A DNA stretch of 64,000 nucleotides from Rossellomorea aquimaris (GTDB taxonomy: Bacteria; Bacillota; Bacilli; Bacillales; Fictibacillaceae): positions 62,001 through 126,000 of the forward strand of contig JAIVLN010000002.1 of the NCBI GenBank assembly GCA_020524245.1, written 5' to 3'. This document shows positions 14,789 to 23,083 of the stretch, piece after piece. The notes beneath the pieces are model-generated. The model was not told where the DNA came from. It searched no databases and saw only the letters and a program-made list of their open reading frames with translations. Positions within the stretch are counted from its first letter, which is position 1. Each line of letters starts with the position of its first letter. The position numbers and the translations under genes were made by a program.

Positions 14789-14820
14789 GTCCCCTCAATA
14801 CCTCCTCTGAGTAATAACTT

Positions 14821-15084
14821 TTACATCTGCCATGGCCATGGAGGTTTGTTCCAATTCCATGGATAGCCGGAATAGCTATGTCCATACTGTGTGAGCGGAC
14901 CGTATTTCTGTTCGATTTGCTGCCGGAGCACCATACTTTTCTGCGAGTAATCATTAAACTGTTTAATCGCCTGATAGTCTTCAGGATGCGTATCCAAGTA
15001 TAACGTCAATTCCACCAACACAAAGTCGACTTGTTGAAGCTGCTCCATCCACGTGTAAAATTCCTCAGGCATCCGCTCCGTCAT
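14821..15084 (-). CDS. cotJB: spore coat protein CotJB (87 aa)
   Basis: The sequence from ATG 15084 (MTERMPEEFYTWMEQLQQVD) contains the characteristic LTLYLDTHPEDYQAIKQFN and the ending YGHSYSGYPWNWNKPPWPW. At 87 residues it matches the known length of CotJB. GGAGGA lies upstream of this ATG inside cotJA. In B. subtilis, CotJB is encoded with CotJA and CotJC in a sigma-E operon and takes part in inner coat assembly. It overlaps cotJA by 20 bp. Confidence 0.95.
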   Translation of the reverse strand: MTERMPEEFYTWMEQLQQVDFVLVELTLYLDTHPEDYQAIKQFNDYSQKSMVLRQQIEQKYGPLTQYGHSYSGYPWNWNKPPWPWQM

Positions 15085-15310
15085 TTTCTGGATCCTCCTC
15101 CCGATGTTTGTACGGATTGCTGTATGGGGCATACAACGCCGGCCATAACGTTCCTTTTTTCAGGGCCGTACACGGGTCATACTGTTGCAGTCCATAAGGT
15201 TGATAGCCCATGTAAAGGTTCGGAGGTGTTTCATAATACTTCACACGGATCGGGCGACAAGGATCACATGGCCCGATATAAGGACGATACGATTTTCTAT
15301 AGCTGTTCAT
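15065..15310 (-). CDS. cotJA: spore coat protein CotJA (81 aa)
   Basis: A Tyr/Pro-rich short protein with the family segments YIGPCDPCRPIRVKYYETPP, PNLYMGYQP and LKKGTLWPALYAPY. Length is close to the 82 residues of B. subtilis CotJA. The ribosome site GGGAGG lies upstream of ATG 15310. It is the first gene of the cotJ operon. A sigma-E promoter is expected in the 70 bp upstream, but I could not fix one with confidence. Confidence 0.93.
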   Translation of the reverse strand: MNSYRKSYRPYIGPCDPCRPIRVKYYETPPNLYMGYQPYGLQQYDPCTALKKGTLWPALYAPYSNPYKHREEDPENDGADA

Positions 15311-15383
15311 ACTGAAGAAGCCTCCCTATAAAAAACGAAGTCACTCTCATCCTATTCATGAAAACCTGTTATTAGAAGGCAAG

Positions 15384-15414
15384 CAAAAAGAGCAGCCTCA
15401 ATGAATGAGACTGC
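15384..15414 (-). terminator. terminator of the doxX gene
   Basis: GCAGCCTCA (15392-15400) pairs with TGAGACTGC (15406-15414), with TTTTTG on the minus strand. It separates doxX from the cotJ operon. Confidence 0.8.
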
Positions 15415-15440
15415 CTAGATATATTTATACTTATCACTTA

Positions 15441-15836
15441 TTAAAATACGAGTGCATCTAGGGAGTATAGTCCTGGTCCTGCCAAGCCAACCGCCACTGC
15501 TACAGCTATGATGGCGAGGTTGTATTCAAACCCGCCTTCCGTTGCCCAATAGCCATTTTGGCCGTGTACTTTCATGATGGCAATAATCATCGGAACGATC
15601 ATCAAGACAGCTCCAAGCTGCGTCAGGAATCCGAAAGCGATCAAGAGTCCTCCGACCAGTTCCCCTAAACCAGCCATGAGTGCCATTGTATAACCAGGTT
15701 TGAGTCCGAGTGATTCGAAGAAACCACCTGTGCCTTGTAAACCATGTCCTCCAAACCATCCAAACAATTTTTGTGTGCCGTGGGCTGCAAATGTGACTCC
15801 GAAGACCACGCGAAGAATAAGTAGGGCAATATCCAA
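15441..15836 (-). CDS. DoxX family membrane protein (131 aa)
   Basis: Four membrane helices and the DoxX signature AAHGTQKLFGWFGGHGLQGTGGFFESLG are present, then GLGELVGGLLIAFGFLTQLGA. Members include B. subtilis CatD/YfiD and AzoR-linked proteins involved in responses to thiol-reactive electrophiles or quinones, as well as thiosulfate:quinone oxidoreductase subunits. The strong palindrome in its promoter (see 15893-15928) fits control by a redox-sensing MarR/DUF24-type repressor. That link is inferred. Confidence 0.85.
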   Translation of the reverse strand: MDIALLILRVVFGVTFAAHGTQKLFGWFGGHGLQGTGGFFESLGLKPGYTMALMAGLGELVGGLLIAFGFLTQLGAVLMIVPMIIAIMKVHGQNGYWATEGGFEYNLAIIAVAVAVGLAGPGLYSLDALVF

Positions 15837-15892
15837 ATGAAACCTCTCCTTTTTTGTATTTGTATACTGTGTTCATTTTTAACTTACTTTAT

Positions 15893-15928
15893 GTAAGTAT
15901 AATATGTCATTATACTTACTTTTGTCAA
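15893..15928 (-). promoter_or_regulatory. sigma-A promoter overlapped by a perfect palindrome (doxX)
   Basis: On the minus strand TTGACA (15928-15923) and TATTAT (15904-15899) are 18 nt apart. Between and over the -10 lies a perfect inverted repeat with arms GTAAGTATAAT and ATTATACTTAC separated by 5 nt (15893-15919). A bound repressor would block RNA polymerase. Confidence 0.75.
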
Positions 15929-16036
15929 GTTACTTTTTAAAATTTATAATAAAGGCGAAAAAACCACAGTCCTCTTGTACTGTGGTTAAGGTTGGTTTTT
16001 CAATTTTAGAGATATTTTTCGTTGGAAGAAGAAGAA

Positions 16037-16792
16037 TCATTGTTCCGTAAGAATTAGTGGACCGTCCTTCGTAATGGCGACGGTATGCTCGTATTGCGCG
16101 GAAAGTTCGCCATCCACCGTCCTTGCTGTCCAGCCATCCTCTCCGACATATACAAAATAGGCTCCACAATTCAGCATCGGTTCAATCGTAATGACCATAC
16201 CTTCCTCAAGCACTGGTCCTTGTTCAATCGGACCGAAGTGAGGAACAATCGGGGATTCATGGATCTGCCGACCGATCCCATGACCGATAAAATCTTTCAC
16301 TACCGAATAACCTTTTTCAGTAGCGAACGTTTCAATCGCGTTCGCAATATGACCGATACGATTGCCCACTTGTGCCTGTTCAATCCCAACATAGAGGGCT
16401 TCTTCTGATGTATTCAGGAGTGCCTCCGCCTTCTTGCCTACCTGACCGACTCGGTATGACCACGCCGAATCTGCCAACCACCCGTTCAAATTCACGACAA
16501 AGTCGATGGTCACGATGTCTCCGTCTTGTAACGGTTCATTCGTCGGAAAACCATGGCATACAACGTCATTAACAGATGCACAAGTCGCAAAGGGATAACC
16601 TTGATACCCTTTTTGTTCGGGTGAGGCTCCATGCTTTTTCAAATAATCGTCGACAAATGCATCGATCTCCTTCGTAGAAACACCTGGCTGTATCCGTTTG
16701 AAAATTTCCTTATGGCATTGACTGAGTAGTTTTCCTGCTTTATGCATATGGTCAATTTCATCTTTTGTTCTTCGGATTACCAGATTGATCAC
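16037..16792 (-). CDS. map: type I methionine aminopeptidase (251 aa)
   Basis: The pita-bread peptidase M24 fold is marked by its metal ligands: the Asp in ADSAWSY, the Asp in TIDFVV, His in DFIGHGIGRQIHE, Glu in ITIEPML and Glu in YEHTVAI. The enzyme removes the initiator Met from new proteins. It is a stand-alone copy, not in the ribosomal-protein operon where the main map usually lies, so it is probably a paralogue. The start is GTG 16792, but the AGAGGGTGATC around it looks like a ribosome site itself, so translation may begin a few codons later. Confidence 0.9.
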   Translation of the reverse strand: MINLVIRRTKDEIDHMHKAGKLLSQCHKEIFKRIQPGVSTKEIDAFVDDYLKKHGASPEQKGYQGYPFATCASVNDVVCHGFPTNEPLQDGDIVTIDFVVNLNGWLADSAWSYRVGQVGKKAEALLNTSEEALYVGIEQAQVGNRIGHIANAIETFATEKGYSVVKDFIGHGIGRQIHESPIVPHFGPIEQGPVLEEGMVITIEPMLNCGAYFVYVGEDGWTARTVDGELSAQYEHTVAITKDGPLILTEQ

Positions 16793-16805
16793 CCTCTCTG
16801 GAAAG

Positions 16806-16837
16806 TAAAAAAGAGATCATTCAATTGAATCATCTCT
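16806..16837 (-). terminator. terminator of the TVP38-type gene
   Basis: AGAGATCATTCAA (16812-16824) and TTGAATCATCTCT (16825-16837) form a nearly perfect hairpin with a T run on the minus strand. Confidence 0.75.
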
Positions 16838-16865
16838 TCATCCTATTACTCAGTATACACCTATG

Positions 16866-17495
16866 TTACTCTGTTATTTTCGTATTAACCGGTTTATGAA
16901 GCTTTCGCTCTAATAATTTTCCGAACAACCACAACACAACAATGACTGCCGTAATCACAATCATTTTCACCGGTTCTCTTATAATCGAAAAGAAGTCATG
17001 TCCAATATATGAAATGAAGAAGACCATGACAAGCTTTCCTAAACTGACCGCCAAAACGAATGTCAACGTGCTGACTTTCGATAAGCCGCTAACCACATTG
17101 ATCAGAGCAGATGGGGTGAATGGAAAACAATATAAGACGAACAAAAGCCCGAAACCCTTTCGTTCCACCCAGGAAAGCATTGATTTCGTTTTATTGTGTT
17201 TGGTCAGGAACAGCATGAATCTTTGCTGTGCGTACCTCCGAACGAGCAAAAACACGAAGACTGAACCGAATACGGTACCGATCCAGGAAAAAAGGACTCC
17301 CCAGAAAAATCCGTAAGCAGCCGCATTCCCAGCGACAAACAAAACGAGTGGCAAGATCGGAAGAAACGCTTCCAGCATCGGTAGTAAAATACCCGGAAAA
17401 GGCCCAAGGTCCTTGTATTCATCTAGCCATCGTAATATATCCTCTTGTGACAAATCCGTTAAGAAGTATTTGAATTTTTCCCAGTAGACACCCAT
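16866..17495 (-). CDS. TVP38/TMEM64 (DedA-like) membrane protein (209 aa)
   Basis: Five to six membrane helices are seen with the SNARE-associated/DedA core: PGILLPMLEAFLPILPLVLFVAGN, GNAAAYGFFWGVLFSWIGTVFGS, then FCFPFTPSALINVVSGLSKVS. Bacterial relatives (YdjX/YtxB type) act at the membrane and some DedA proteins flip undecaprenyl phosphate. The exact role of TVP38 members is not settled. It is a single gene between the aminopeptidase and the flavin split-barrel gene, each with its own terminator. Confidence 0.85.
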   Translation of the reverse strand: MGVYWEKFKYFLTDLSQEDILRWLDEYKDLGPFPGILLPMLEAFLPILPLVLFVAGNAAAYGFFWGVLFSWIGTVFGSVFVFLLVRRYAQQRFMLFLTKHNKTKSMLSWVERKGFGLLFVLYCFPFTPSALINVVSGLSKVSTLTFVLAVSLGKLVMVFFISYIGHDFFSIIREPVKMIVITAVIVVLWLFGKLLERKLHKPVNTKITE

Positions 17496-17544
17496 GGACG
17501 TACTCCTTCAAATCAACTCTATGTTTCTTATCATACCACTTTTT

Positions 17545-17575
17545 AAAAAAGGGCGACCCAAATATTTATTGGGTC
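17545..17575 (-). terminator. Rho-independent terminator
   Basis: GACCCAA (17555-17561) pairs with TTGGGTC (17569-17575), followed on the minus strand by GCCC and six T. It ends the split-barrel gene. Confidence 0.8.
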
Positions 17576-17586
17576 CCCCTCTCCAT

Positions 17587-18042
17587 TTACTTCATCAATG
17601 CTGCATAAACGGAGTCGTCTAGTTCCTTTGCTTTCTCAGGATTGTATGTCTTCTCGTAAGCTGGTTCTTGAGTTATTTTCGCACCCCAAAACATGCTTTC
17701 AAAGACAGCTTCAACGGTAATTTCAATTTTTGAAAGCTTCAGATTGACGCCTTCCATCGTATCTTCAAGGATTTCTGCTTTTCCTTGGATGGAATAAACC
17801 GTTTCAAGCCCAATGATATTCAAAACAACACCTGGGTTCGCTTTGATATTGTCAACGATTCTCGAGTTGTTCGTTACAGAAAAGCGGATGCGCTTCTCAT
17901 CGACACTCTTCACCCAAGAGATCGCGTTCACATTCGGAGCTCCAGTTTCTGCGTCTACTGTTGCAATGTTTACCAACTTTTCACCCTGGAAGAATTCAAC
18001 GAGTTCCGGTGAAAGTGCTGTAGGGATTTCCTGTTTTGCCAA
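17587..18042 (-). CDS. pyridoxamine 5'-phosphate oxidase-like flavin split-barrel protein (151 aa)
   Basis: The N-terminal VEFFQGEKLVNIATVDAETGAPNVNAISWV followed by KRIRFSVTNNSRIVDNIKANPGVVL is the FMN-binding split barrel typical of small PNPOx-like proteins. It probably binds a flavin and reduces or sequesters a small molecule. It lacks the C-terminal dimerisation domain of true PdxH. Substrate is unknown. AAAGGAG precedes ATG 18042. Confidence 0.8.
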   Translation of the reverse strand: MAKQEIPTALSPELVEFFQGEKLVNIATVDAETGAPNVNAISWVKSVDEKRIRFSVTNNSRIVDNIKANPGVVLNIIGLETVYSIQGKAEILEDTMEGVNLKLSKIEITVEAVFESMFWGAKITQEPAYEKTYNPEKAKELDDSVYAALMK

Positions 18043-18185
18043 GTCAAAAAACTCCTTTCAATTAATACAATCTCTGAAATAATCATATCACGCACAAAGT
18101 GAGGTGCAAGTCTGATCTCTCAACGCGCCAAAATTTATCTTACTAACAAGATGCCCTTATTCCACATCAAACAAACCGATATGGT

Positions 18186-18228
18186 TAAAGAAAGCTAAGG
18201 GGTATGGTCATCCATTCCCTTAGCTTTC
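18186..18228 (-). terminator. terminator of the hpa operon
   Basis: Arms GAAAGCTAAGGG (18190-18201) and CCCTTAGCTTTC (18217-18228) pair perfectly, with TTT after the stem on the minus strand. It lies just past the stop of hpaD, the last gene. Confidence 0.8.
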
Positions 18229-18238
18229 TCTATTTTCA

Positions 18239-19222
18239 TCAAGTGACGAAATCCGGTTTCCGTTGCTGTAAAACAGGTTCAGCAGTTTTCACTTCTTCTC
18301 CAGTATGGACATCAAGCACTACCGTAGCTTCATTAAACCAACTATCCGGTGCAGCATGACCCCAGAAGGTTGCTCTTCTCGGATCATTCAAGTCCCATCG
18401 GATCGGTTTGAAATCCGGATCACTCGTCAAGTAATCTCCCGTATACAACTCAATACGATTACCGTCAGGATCTTTCAGATAAAGGAAAAAGGCATTGGAT
18501 AATCCGTGTCTGCCGGGACCACGTTCGATCGAGTTCGCATATCCCATTGAAGCAAGCACATCACAGCAATGGATGACGCTCATCGGATCGCTCAAGGCAA
18601 ACCCAACATGATGGAGCCGTGGACCGATTCCATTCATGAAGGCATGATCGTGAACAGTCGGTTTCCGATGCAGCCAGGCTGCCCACACTCGATCGTCTTC
18701 TGTTGCCGTATATTCTGAACAGCGGAAGCCAAGTTCGTCCATAAAAAACGCTTGAGCAGCTTCGACGTCACGAACCATGCAATTGACGTGATCAATTCGC
18801 TGGATTCTAGCTCCACGGTAAAGATCGTACCGTTGCAATAACCGTTCCACACCTTCCATCTGTGCGAAAAATTCAAGTGGCAGGCCGGATGGATCCTGGA
18901 CACGTAACGCTCTACCGACTGCACGTTGCGTTCCTTGCTCCATCCATTTTGGCTTCATCCCTTTGGAAGCGAAGTGTTCATGCAGTCGATCCAGATGTTT
19001 CTCATCTCTCACTTTGTAAGCCATCGCCTGGATTCCTGGCTTGTCTGCTTTTTTCAAAACGAGGCTATGGTGAACATGCTCTTCCATTCCTCTAAGGTAT
19101 AAATGTTCATCGTCCCGTTCCGTCTCAACAAACCCGAGTGCATCTACATAAAAAGCTTTCGCCTTATCAAGATCTGTTACATTCATGACAACCCTTGCAA
19201 CCCGAATGATATCAAATTCCAT
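18239..19222 (-). CDS. hpaD: homoprotocatechuate (3,4-dihydroxyphenylacetate) 2,3-dioxygenase (327 aa)
   Basis: Two VOC domains (about 5-125 and 140-270) form an extradiol ring-cleavage enzyme. The expected metal ligands are visible: His145 (IDHVN), His205 (LHHVGF) and Glu258 (NRIELYTGDY). It opens the ring of 3,4-dihydroxyphenylacetate to 5-carboxymethyl-2-hydroxymuconate semialdehyde. It belongs to the type I VOC family, like the Brevibacterium and Arthrobacter enzymes, not to the LigB-type HpaD of E. coli. A perfect AGGAGGTG precedes ATG 19222. It is the last gene of the hpa operon, 11 bp after hpaB. Confidence 0.9.
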   Translation of the reverse strand: MEFDIIRVARVVMNVTDLDKAKAFYVDALGFVETERDDEHLYLRGMEEHVHHSLVLKKADKPGIQAMAYKVRDEKHLDRLHEHFASKGMKPKWMEQGTQRAVGRALRVQDPSGLPLEFFAQMEGVERLLQRYDLYRGARIQRIDHVNCMVRDVEAAQAFFMDELGFRCSEYTATEDDRVWAAWLHRKPTVHDHAFMNGIGPRLHHVGFALSDPMSVIHCCDVLASMGYANSIERGPGRHGLSNAFFLYLKDPDGNRIELYTGDYLTSDPDFKPIRWDLNDPRRATFWGHAAPDSWFNEATVVLDVHTGEEVKTAEPVLQQRKPDFVT

Positions 19223-19233
19223 CAGGTCACCTC

Positions 19234-20709
19234 CTACACATTCACGTTCTGAGCAGTCGTCGGTTTCACCCGATCAAGGAAAGATTTGACCATTTCCTTA
19301 TACGGCTCTTTATTGTAAACATCATAATACACGTTCGACATACGAATCGGATCTCCAAAGAAATAATACTCATACAACGCTTGTCGTCCTCCGAAGGAAC
19401 TGAGGGAAATGTCCCATGCGAGGCGGAATAACTGGACTTTATCATATCCGTCGATCTGTCCACCCTGTGTATAACGATGGACGAATTCTCCGATTTCCTC
19501 ACTATTGAAGTCATCCTGGGTTGGTGTCCCCATCAGACCGGATGCTCCGAGAATCCGTACAATTTCCACCATACGTTGATATACTTTCGGGTACCAGTTA
19601 CGTGCCGCATTCAACGGTGCGAAGTCTGGTGTCATGTTTCCATACTTGTCGATGGAAGCGTTTTGTTCTGCACGGAAAAGGTGCGAACGCATCGTTTCAA
19701 GAATGATCATCACTTCAGAGGCTTTTTCTTTCACATGCTGGAATCGTTCAATACCGATTGAATCAATCATGCTTAAGATGACCCCGAGCACAAATTCCGT
19801 TTTTGCCGTATTCTTCGCGATGACCTGATGCGTCATATGTACCATCGCATTGGTCTCGACATAGGTTCGGTTACAGATTTCAGAGCTCCCAGCGACGAAT
19901 ACGCGATCCCATGGTACGAAGACATTATCGAATATGACGATCGCATCGCTCTCTTCGAAACGTGCACTCAACGGATGATCCCATTGGTTGCGACCGACAT
20001 CGAACGATTCACGGCATACGAACTTTAAGCCCTTCGTATTGTTCGGTATCGCAAAAGCCATTGCATATGGATCATCATCGGATGAAGCTTTGTTCAACGT
20101 AGACGGGAAAACGACGATCTCATCTGTAATTCCACCTTGCGTGGCAAGCAATCGCGCACCATTTACGATGATTCCATCCTTGTTCTTTTCAACGATATGT
20201 GCAGAAATACCAGGATCCTTCTGTTCATGCTGCAATTTCGAACGGTTAACCTGCGGATGAATAAGCGTATGCGTAAGCGTGACATCATTTTCTCGACAAT
20301 AATCATAATACTTGCGCACGTTTTCTCCGAACATCGGATCGGCTTCCGCGAAAAATTTCTCCGCAGTACCGAATGCCATGACGCTCGTGTTGAGGTAGTC
20401 CGGCGTCCGTCCCATCATGCCTCCGGTGTAACGGGCCCACTCTGTGAACATTCCGCTCCTTTTCTCGAGGTCTTCTTTCGTTTTCGGTGCGATGAATGAC
20501 AATCCTACCTTCTCACCAGATGTTGGAGATGTATAGAGCATTTCATCAGGCTTTTCGTGCTGCATGTCCATCAATTGCGCCATGGATTGGACGACGTTTT
20601 TTAAGGCCGGATGTGTCGTGACATCCTCCACCCGTTCTCCATGGATCCAAACATTGTTTTTCGCCGCTTTCAATCCTTTAATATATTCTTTACCAGTACG
20701 TGCACCCAA
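19234..20709 (-). CDS. hpaB: 4-hydroxyphenylacetate 3-monooxygenase, oxygenase component (491 aa)
   Basis: The protein begins GARTGKEYIKGLKAAKNNVWIHGERVEDVTTHP and continues with the HpaB/acyl-CoA-dehydrogenase-like fold (SARFEESDAIVIFDNVFVPWDRVFVAG, HRYTQGGQIDGYDK). It uses FADH2 to hydroxylate 4-hydroxyphenylacetate to homoprotocatechuate, the substrate of HpaD. It needs a flavin reductase (HpaC), which is not found in this window. TTG 20709 is taken as start: AGGAGG lies exactly 7 nt upstream and the resulting N-terminus matches the family; the longer frame from 20742 would run through the ribosome site. Confidence 0.92.
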   Translation of the reverse strand: MGARTGKEYIKGLKAAKNNVWIHGERVEDVTTHPALKNVVQSMAQLMDMQHEKPDEMLYTSPTSGEKVGLSFIAPKTKEDLEKRSGMFTEWARYTGGMMGRTPDYLNTSVMAFGTAEKFFAEADPMFGENVRKYYDYCRENDVTLTHTLIHPQVNRSKLQHEQKDPGISAHIVEKNKDGIIVNGARLLATQGGITDEIVVFPSTLNKASSDDDPYAMAFAIPNNTKGLKFVCRESFDVGRNQWDHPLSARFEESDAIVIFDNVFVPWDRVFVAGSSEICNRTYVETNAMVHMTHQVIAKNTAKTEFVLGVILSMIDSIGIERFQHVKEKASEVMIILETMRSHLFRAEQNASIDKYGNMTPDFAPLNAARNWYPKVYQRMVEIVRILGASGLMGTPTQDDFNSEEIGEFVHRYTQGGQIDGYDKVQLFRLAWDISLSSFGGRQALYEYYFFGDPIRMSNVYYDVYNKEPYKEMVKSFLDRVKPTTAQNVNV

Positions 20710-20790
20710 ATCGATCCCTCCTGATTTAATGATTACCGACAAATCAATCTCGTTGTCTCATCTAGGTTTTATGAATTCGCCGGAGGTCGT

Positions 20791-22308
20791 TCATTGGTTT
20801 TGTGAAGTCGATGACGTAAGCTGTTTCTTTCCGAATTGTGGAATATGGTGCTCACCCATCGCCACATGGATGACTTTCATTTCCGTGTAGAATTCGAACG
20901 CATAATGACCGCCTTCTCGCCCGATACCGGATGACTTGGATCCGCCAAACGGAATGCGAAGGTCACGTACGTTTTGTGAATTCACCCATAGCATGCCTGC
21001 TTCAACAGCTTGTGCAACTCTATGGCCTTTTTTCATGTCGTTCGTCCATACATAACCCGCTAGACCGTATCGTATGTCGTTCGCCAGCTGGATAACCTGC
21101 TCTTCAGTCGTAAACGTCATGACGGATAGAACCGGTCCGAAAATCTCTTCTTGAGCGACGCGCATATCATTGTTCACATCCAACAGCAGAGTCGGAGCGA
21201 CGAAATGCCCGTTCTCAAGTCCAGCAGGGATATTCCCTTGATAAAGCTTTGCCCCTTCTTGGACGGCAATCGCCAAGTAATTTTTCACTCGGTCATAGTG
21301 TTCTCTATGAATAAGCGGACCGACTTCGGTTTCCATATCCATCGGATCACCGACCACGATGTTGGACACTCGCTCTTTCAGTTTTTCAATAAACGTTTCT
21401 GCAATCGACTCCTGGAGGAATAAACGTGAGTTAGCGGTACATCGTTCTCCATTGAAAGAGAAGATGCCCCATACACATGCATCCAATGCTCGTTCCATAT
21501 CCGCATCGTCAAATACGATGATCGGAGACTTTCCACCAAGCTCCATCGAGAACCGTTTTAAGCTTGCCGCACCATTTCGCATGATTTCGGAACCAGTCGT
21601 CGTTTCCCCTGTAAAAGAGATCAACTGCACATCCGGATGTGCCACGAGTGCTGCACCAGCCGTTTCCCCAAATCCATGAACAATATTGAATACACCATTC
21701 GGAAGTCCCGCTTCATCAATGATTTCAGCGAGCTTGTTCGCTGTGAGCGGTGACCACTCCGCAGGCTTCAGTACGACCGTATTCCCTGTTGCAAGTGCCG
21801 GAGCTACCTTCCAAGTTTCAAGCATGAAAGGCGCATTCCAAGGTGTGATGAGTCCTGCAACACCGACCGGCTTTTGCACCGTATAATTCAGGAATTCATC
21901 ATCGACTTGATACGCATCTCCAACCATCCGATTCTTCACCATCTCTGAGTAAAAACGGAAATTGGAAGCCGCGCGTGACGTCATCTTCTTCGTCTGCTTA
22001 ATCGGCAGTCCAGTATCAAGAGACTCCAGATGAGCGATTTCTTCAATATGCTCATCGATCAAGTCTGCGATTTTATTGATGTATTGGAGACGTTCGCTCA
22101 CCTTCATCGAGCCCCACGGACCATTTCGGAAAGCATCCTTCGCTGCATCGACCGCAAACTCGATATCTTCTTTCTGACCTTCTGCTACCTTGTTTAACAC
22201 TTCCGATGTGTATGGGCTGAGGTTTTCAAATGCATTCCCCTGATGAGCGTCTTGAAATTTTCCATTGATGTAGAGTTGTACAGGATCTTTAACGGTTGGT
22301 TTCTGCAT
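20791..22308 (-). CDS. hpaE: 5-carboxymethyl-2-hydroxymuconate semialdehyde dehydrogenase (505 aa)
   Basis: An aldehyde dehydrogenase superfamily protein: the NAD-binding region (GLITPWNAPFMLETWKVAPALATGNTVVLKPAEWSP), catalytic Glu in MELGGKSP and catalytic Cys in FNGERCTANSRLFLQ. Position between hpaD/hpaB and the FAH-type gene identifies it as HpaE, which oxidises the ring-fission semialdehyde with NAD+. ATG 22308 is used because GGAGG lies 8 nt upstream. The gene start overlaps the end of the preceding hpaG-like gene by 20 bp, typical of a tight operon. Confidence 0.92.
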   Translation of the reverse strand: MQKPTVKDPVQLYINGKFQDAHQGNAFENLSPYTSEVLNKVAEGQKEDIEFAVDAAKDAFRNGPWGSMKVSERLQYINKIADLIDEHIEEIAHLESLDTGLPIKQTKKMTSRAASNFRFYSEMVKNRMVGDAYQVDDEFLNYTVQKPVGVAGLITPWNAPFMLETWKVAPALATGNTVVLKPAEWSPLTANKLAEIIDEAGLPNGVFNIVHGFGETAGAALVAHPDVQLISFTGETTTGSEIMRNGAASLKRFSMELGGKSPIIVFDDADMERALDACVWGIFSFNGERCTANSRLFLQESIAETFIEKLKERVSNIVVGDPMDMETEVGPLIHREHYDRVKNYLAIAVQEGAKLYQGNIPAGLENGHFVAPTLLLDVNNDMRVAQEEIFGPVLSVMTFTTEEQVIQLANDIRYGLAGYVWTNDMKKGHRVAQAVEAGMLWVNSQNVRDLRIPFGGSKSSGIGREGGHYAFEFYTEMKVIHVAMGEHHIPQFGKKQLTSSTSQNQ

Positions 22309-23083
22309 GATCGGCACCTCCAGCCGTGACCTTTTCTGTTCTCCCGTCTAAAATTTCATTCTCAAGCGAACCCAAGTAGTCGATTTCGAGGCGGACCTTG
22401 TCCCCAGGGTAGACGTGGGAGATCCCTTTTGGTGTCCCTGTCCAGATGACATCGTTTTCTTCGAGGGTCATGAACGAGCTGATAAATTCGATGAGATCAT
22501 CAATACCGTAGATAAGATCCTTCGTATTTCCTTGTTGACGCAATTCACCGTTTACATAAGAACGTAACTCGATGTTGTTGACGTCTGGGATGTCTTCTTT
22601 ATCGACGAAGTAAGGTCCCATCGGCCCGAACGTATCATGACCTTTCGCACGTACAGGTGGACGATACATGTTATTGACGAAATCACGTACGGTCACATCA
22701 TTGGCGATTGTATAGCCTTTTACGTAATCCATTGCATTCTCTTTCTTGATATTGCGTCCTTCTTTACCGATGACGACCGCGAGCTCATTTTCATAGTGCA
22801 TGTACGTTGCCCCATCTGGGTAATAGACCGGGGCTTTATGTCCGACGATCGATGAATTCGGTTTAATGAAGAGGACCGGCTCTTTCGGTTTTTCGAGCCC
22901 CAACTCGTCTGCATGATCTGCATAGTTGAGTGCGAGTCCGATCATTTTATTCGGTTTGAAAGGCGCGAGCCAGGTTTCAATATCCTTCTCTTCGTACACC
23001 TTTCCGGATGAAGCTGTGATTTTACCATCTTCAAATGTTCCATATTGCTCTCTACCTTCTACGATAAAACGTGCATGTTTCAT
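22289..23083 (-). CDS. fumarylacetoacetate hydrolase-family enzyme of the hpa pathway (264 aa)
   Basis: One FAH domain with KMIGLALNYADHADELG, PVLFIKPNSSIVGH, the metal-binding HYENELAVVIGKEGRNI and VIWTGTPKGISHVYPGD. In hpa clusters such proteins are the HpaG decarboxylase/isomerase acting on 5-oxo-pent-3-ene-1,2,5-tricarboxylate and its product. E. coli HpaG has two fused FAH domains (about 430 residues). This has one, so either it does both steps or another subunit is elsewhere. Its ATG overlaps the stop of the aldolase gene (TAATG). Confidence 0.85.
   Translation of the reverse strand: MKHARFIVEGREQYGTFEDGKITASSGKVYEEKDIETWLAPFKPNKMIGLALNYADHADELGLEKPKEPVLFIKPNSSIVGHKAPVYYPDGATYMHYENELAVVIGKEGRNIKKENAMDYVKGYTIANDVTVRDFVNNMYRPPVRAKGHDTFGPMGPYFVDKEDIPDVNNIELRSYVNGELRQQGNTKDLIYGIDDLIEFISSFMTLEENDVIWTGTPKGISHVYPGDKVRLEIDYLGSLENEILDGRTEKVTAGGADHAETNR

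Noticed and set aside
15311-15380. Sigma-E promoter of cotJA
   Set aside because: Expected from B. subtilis, but no -35/-10 pair with correct spacing was convincing, so no coordinates are given.
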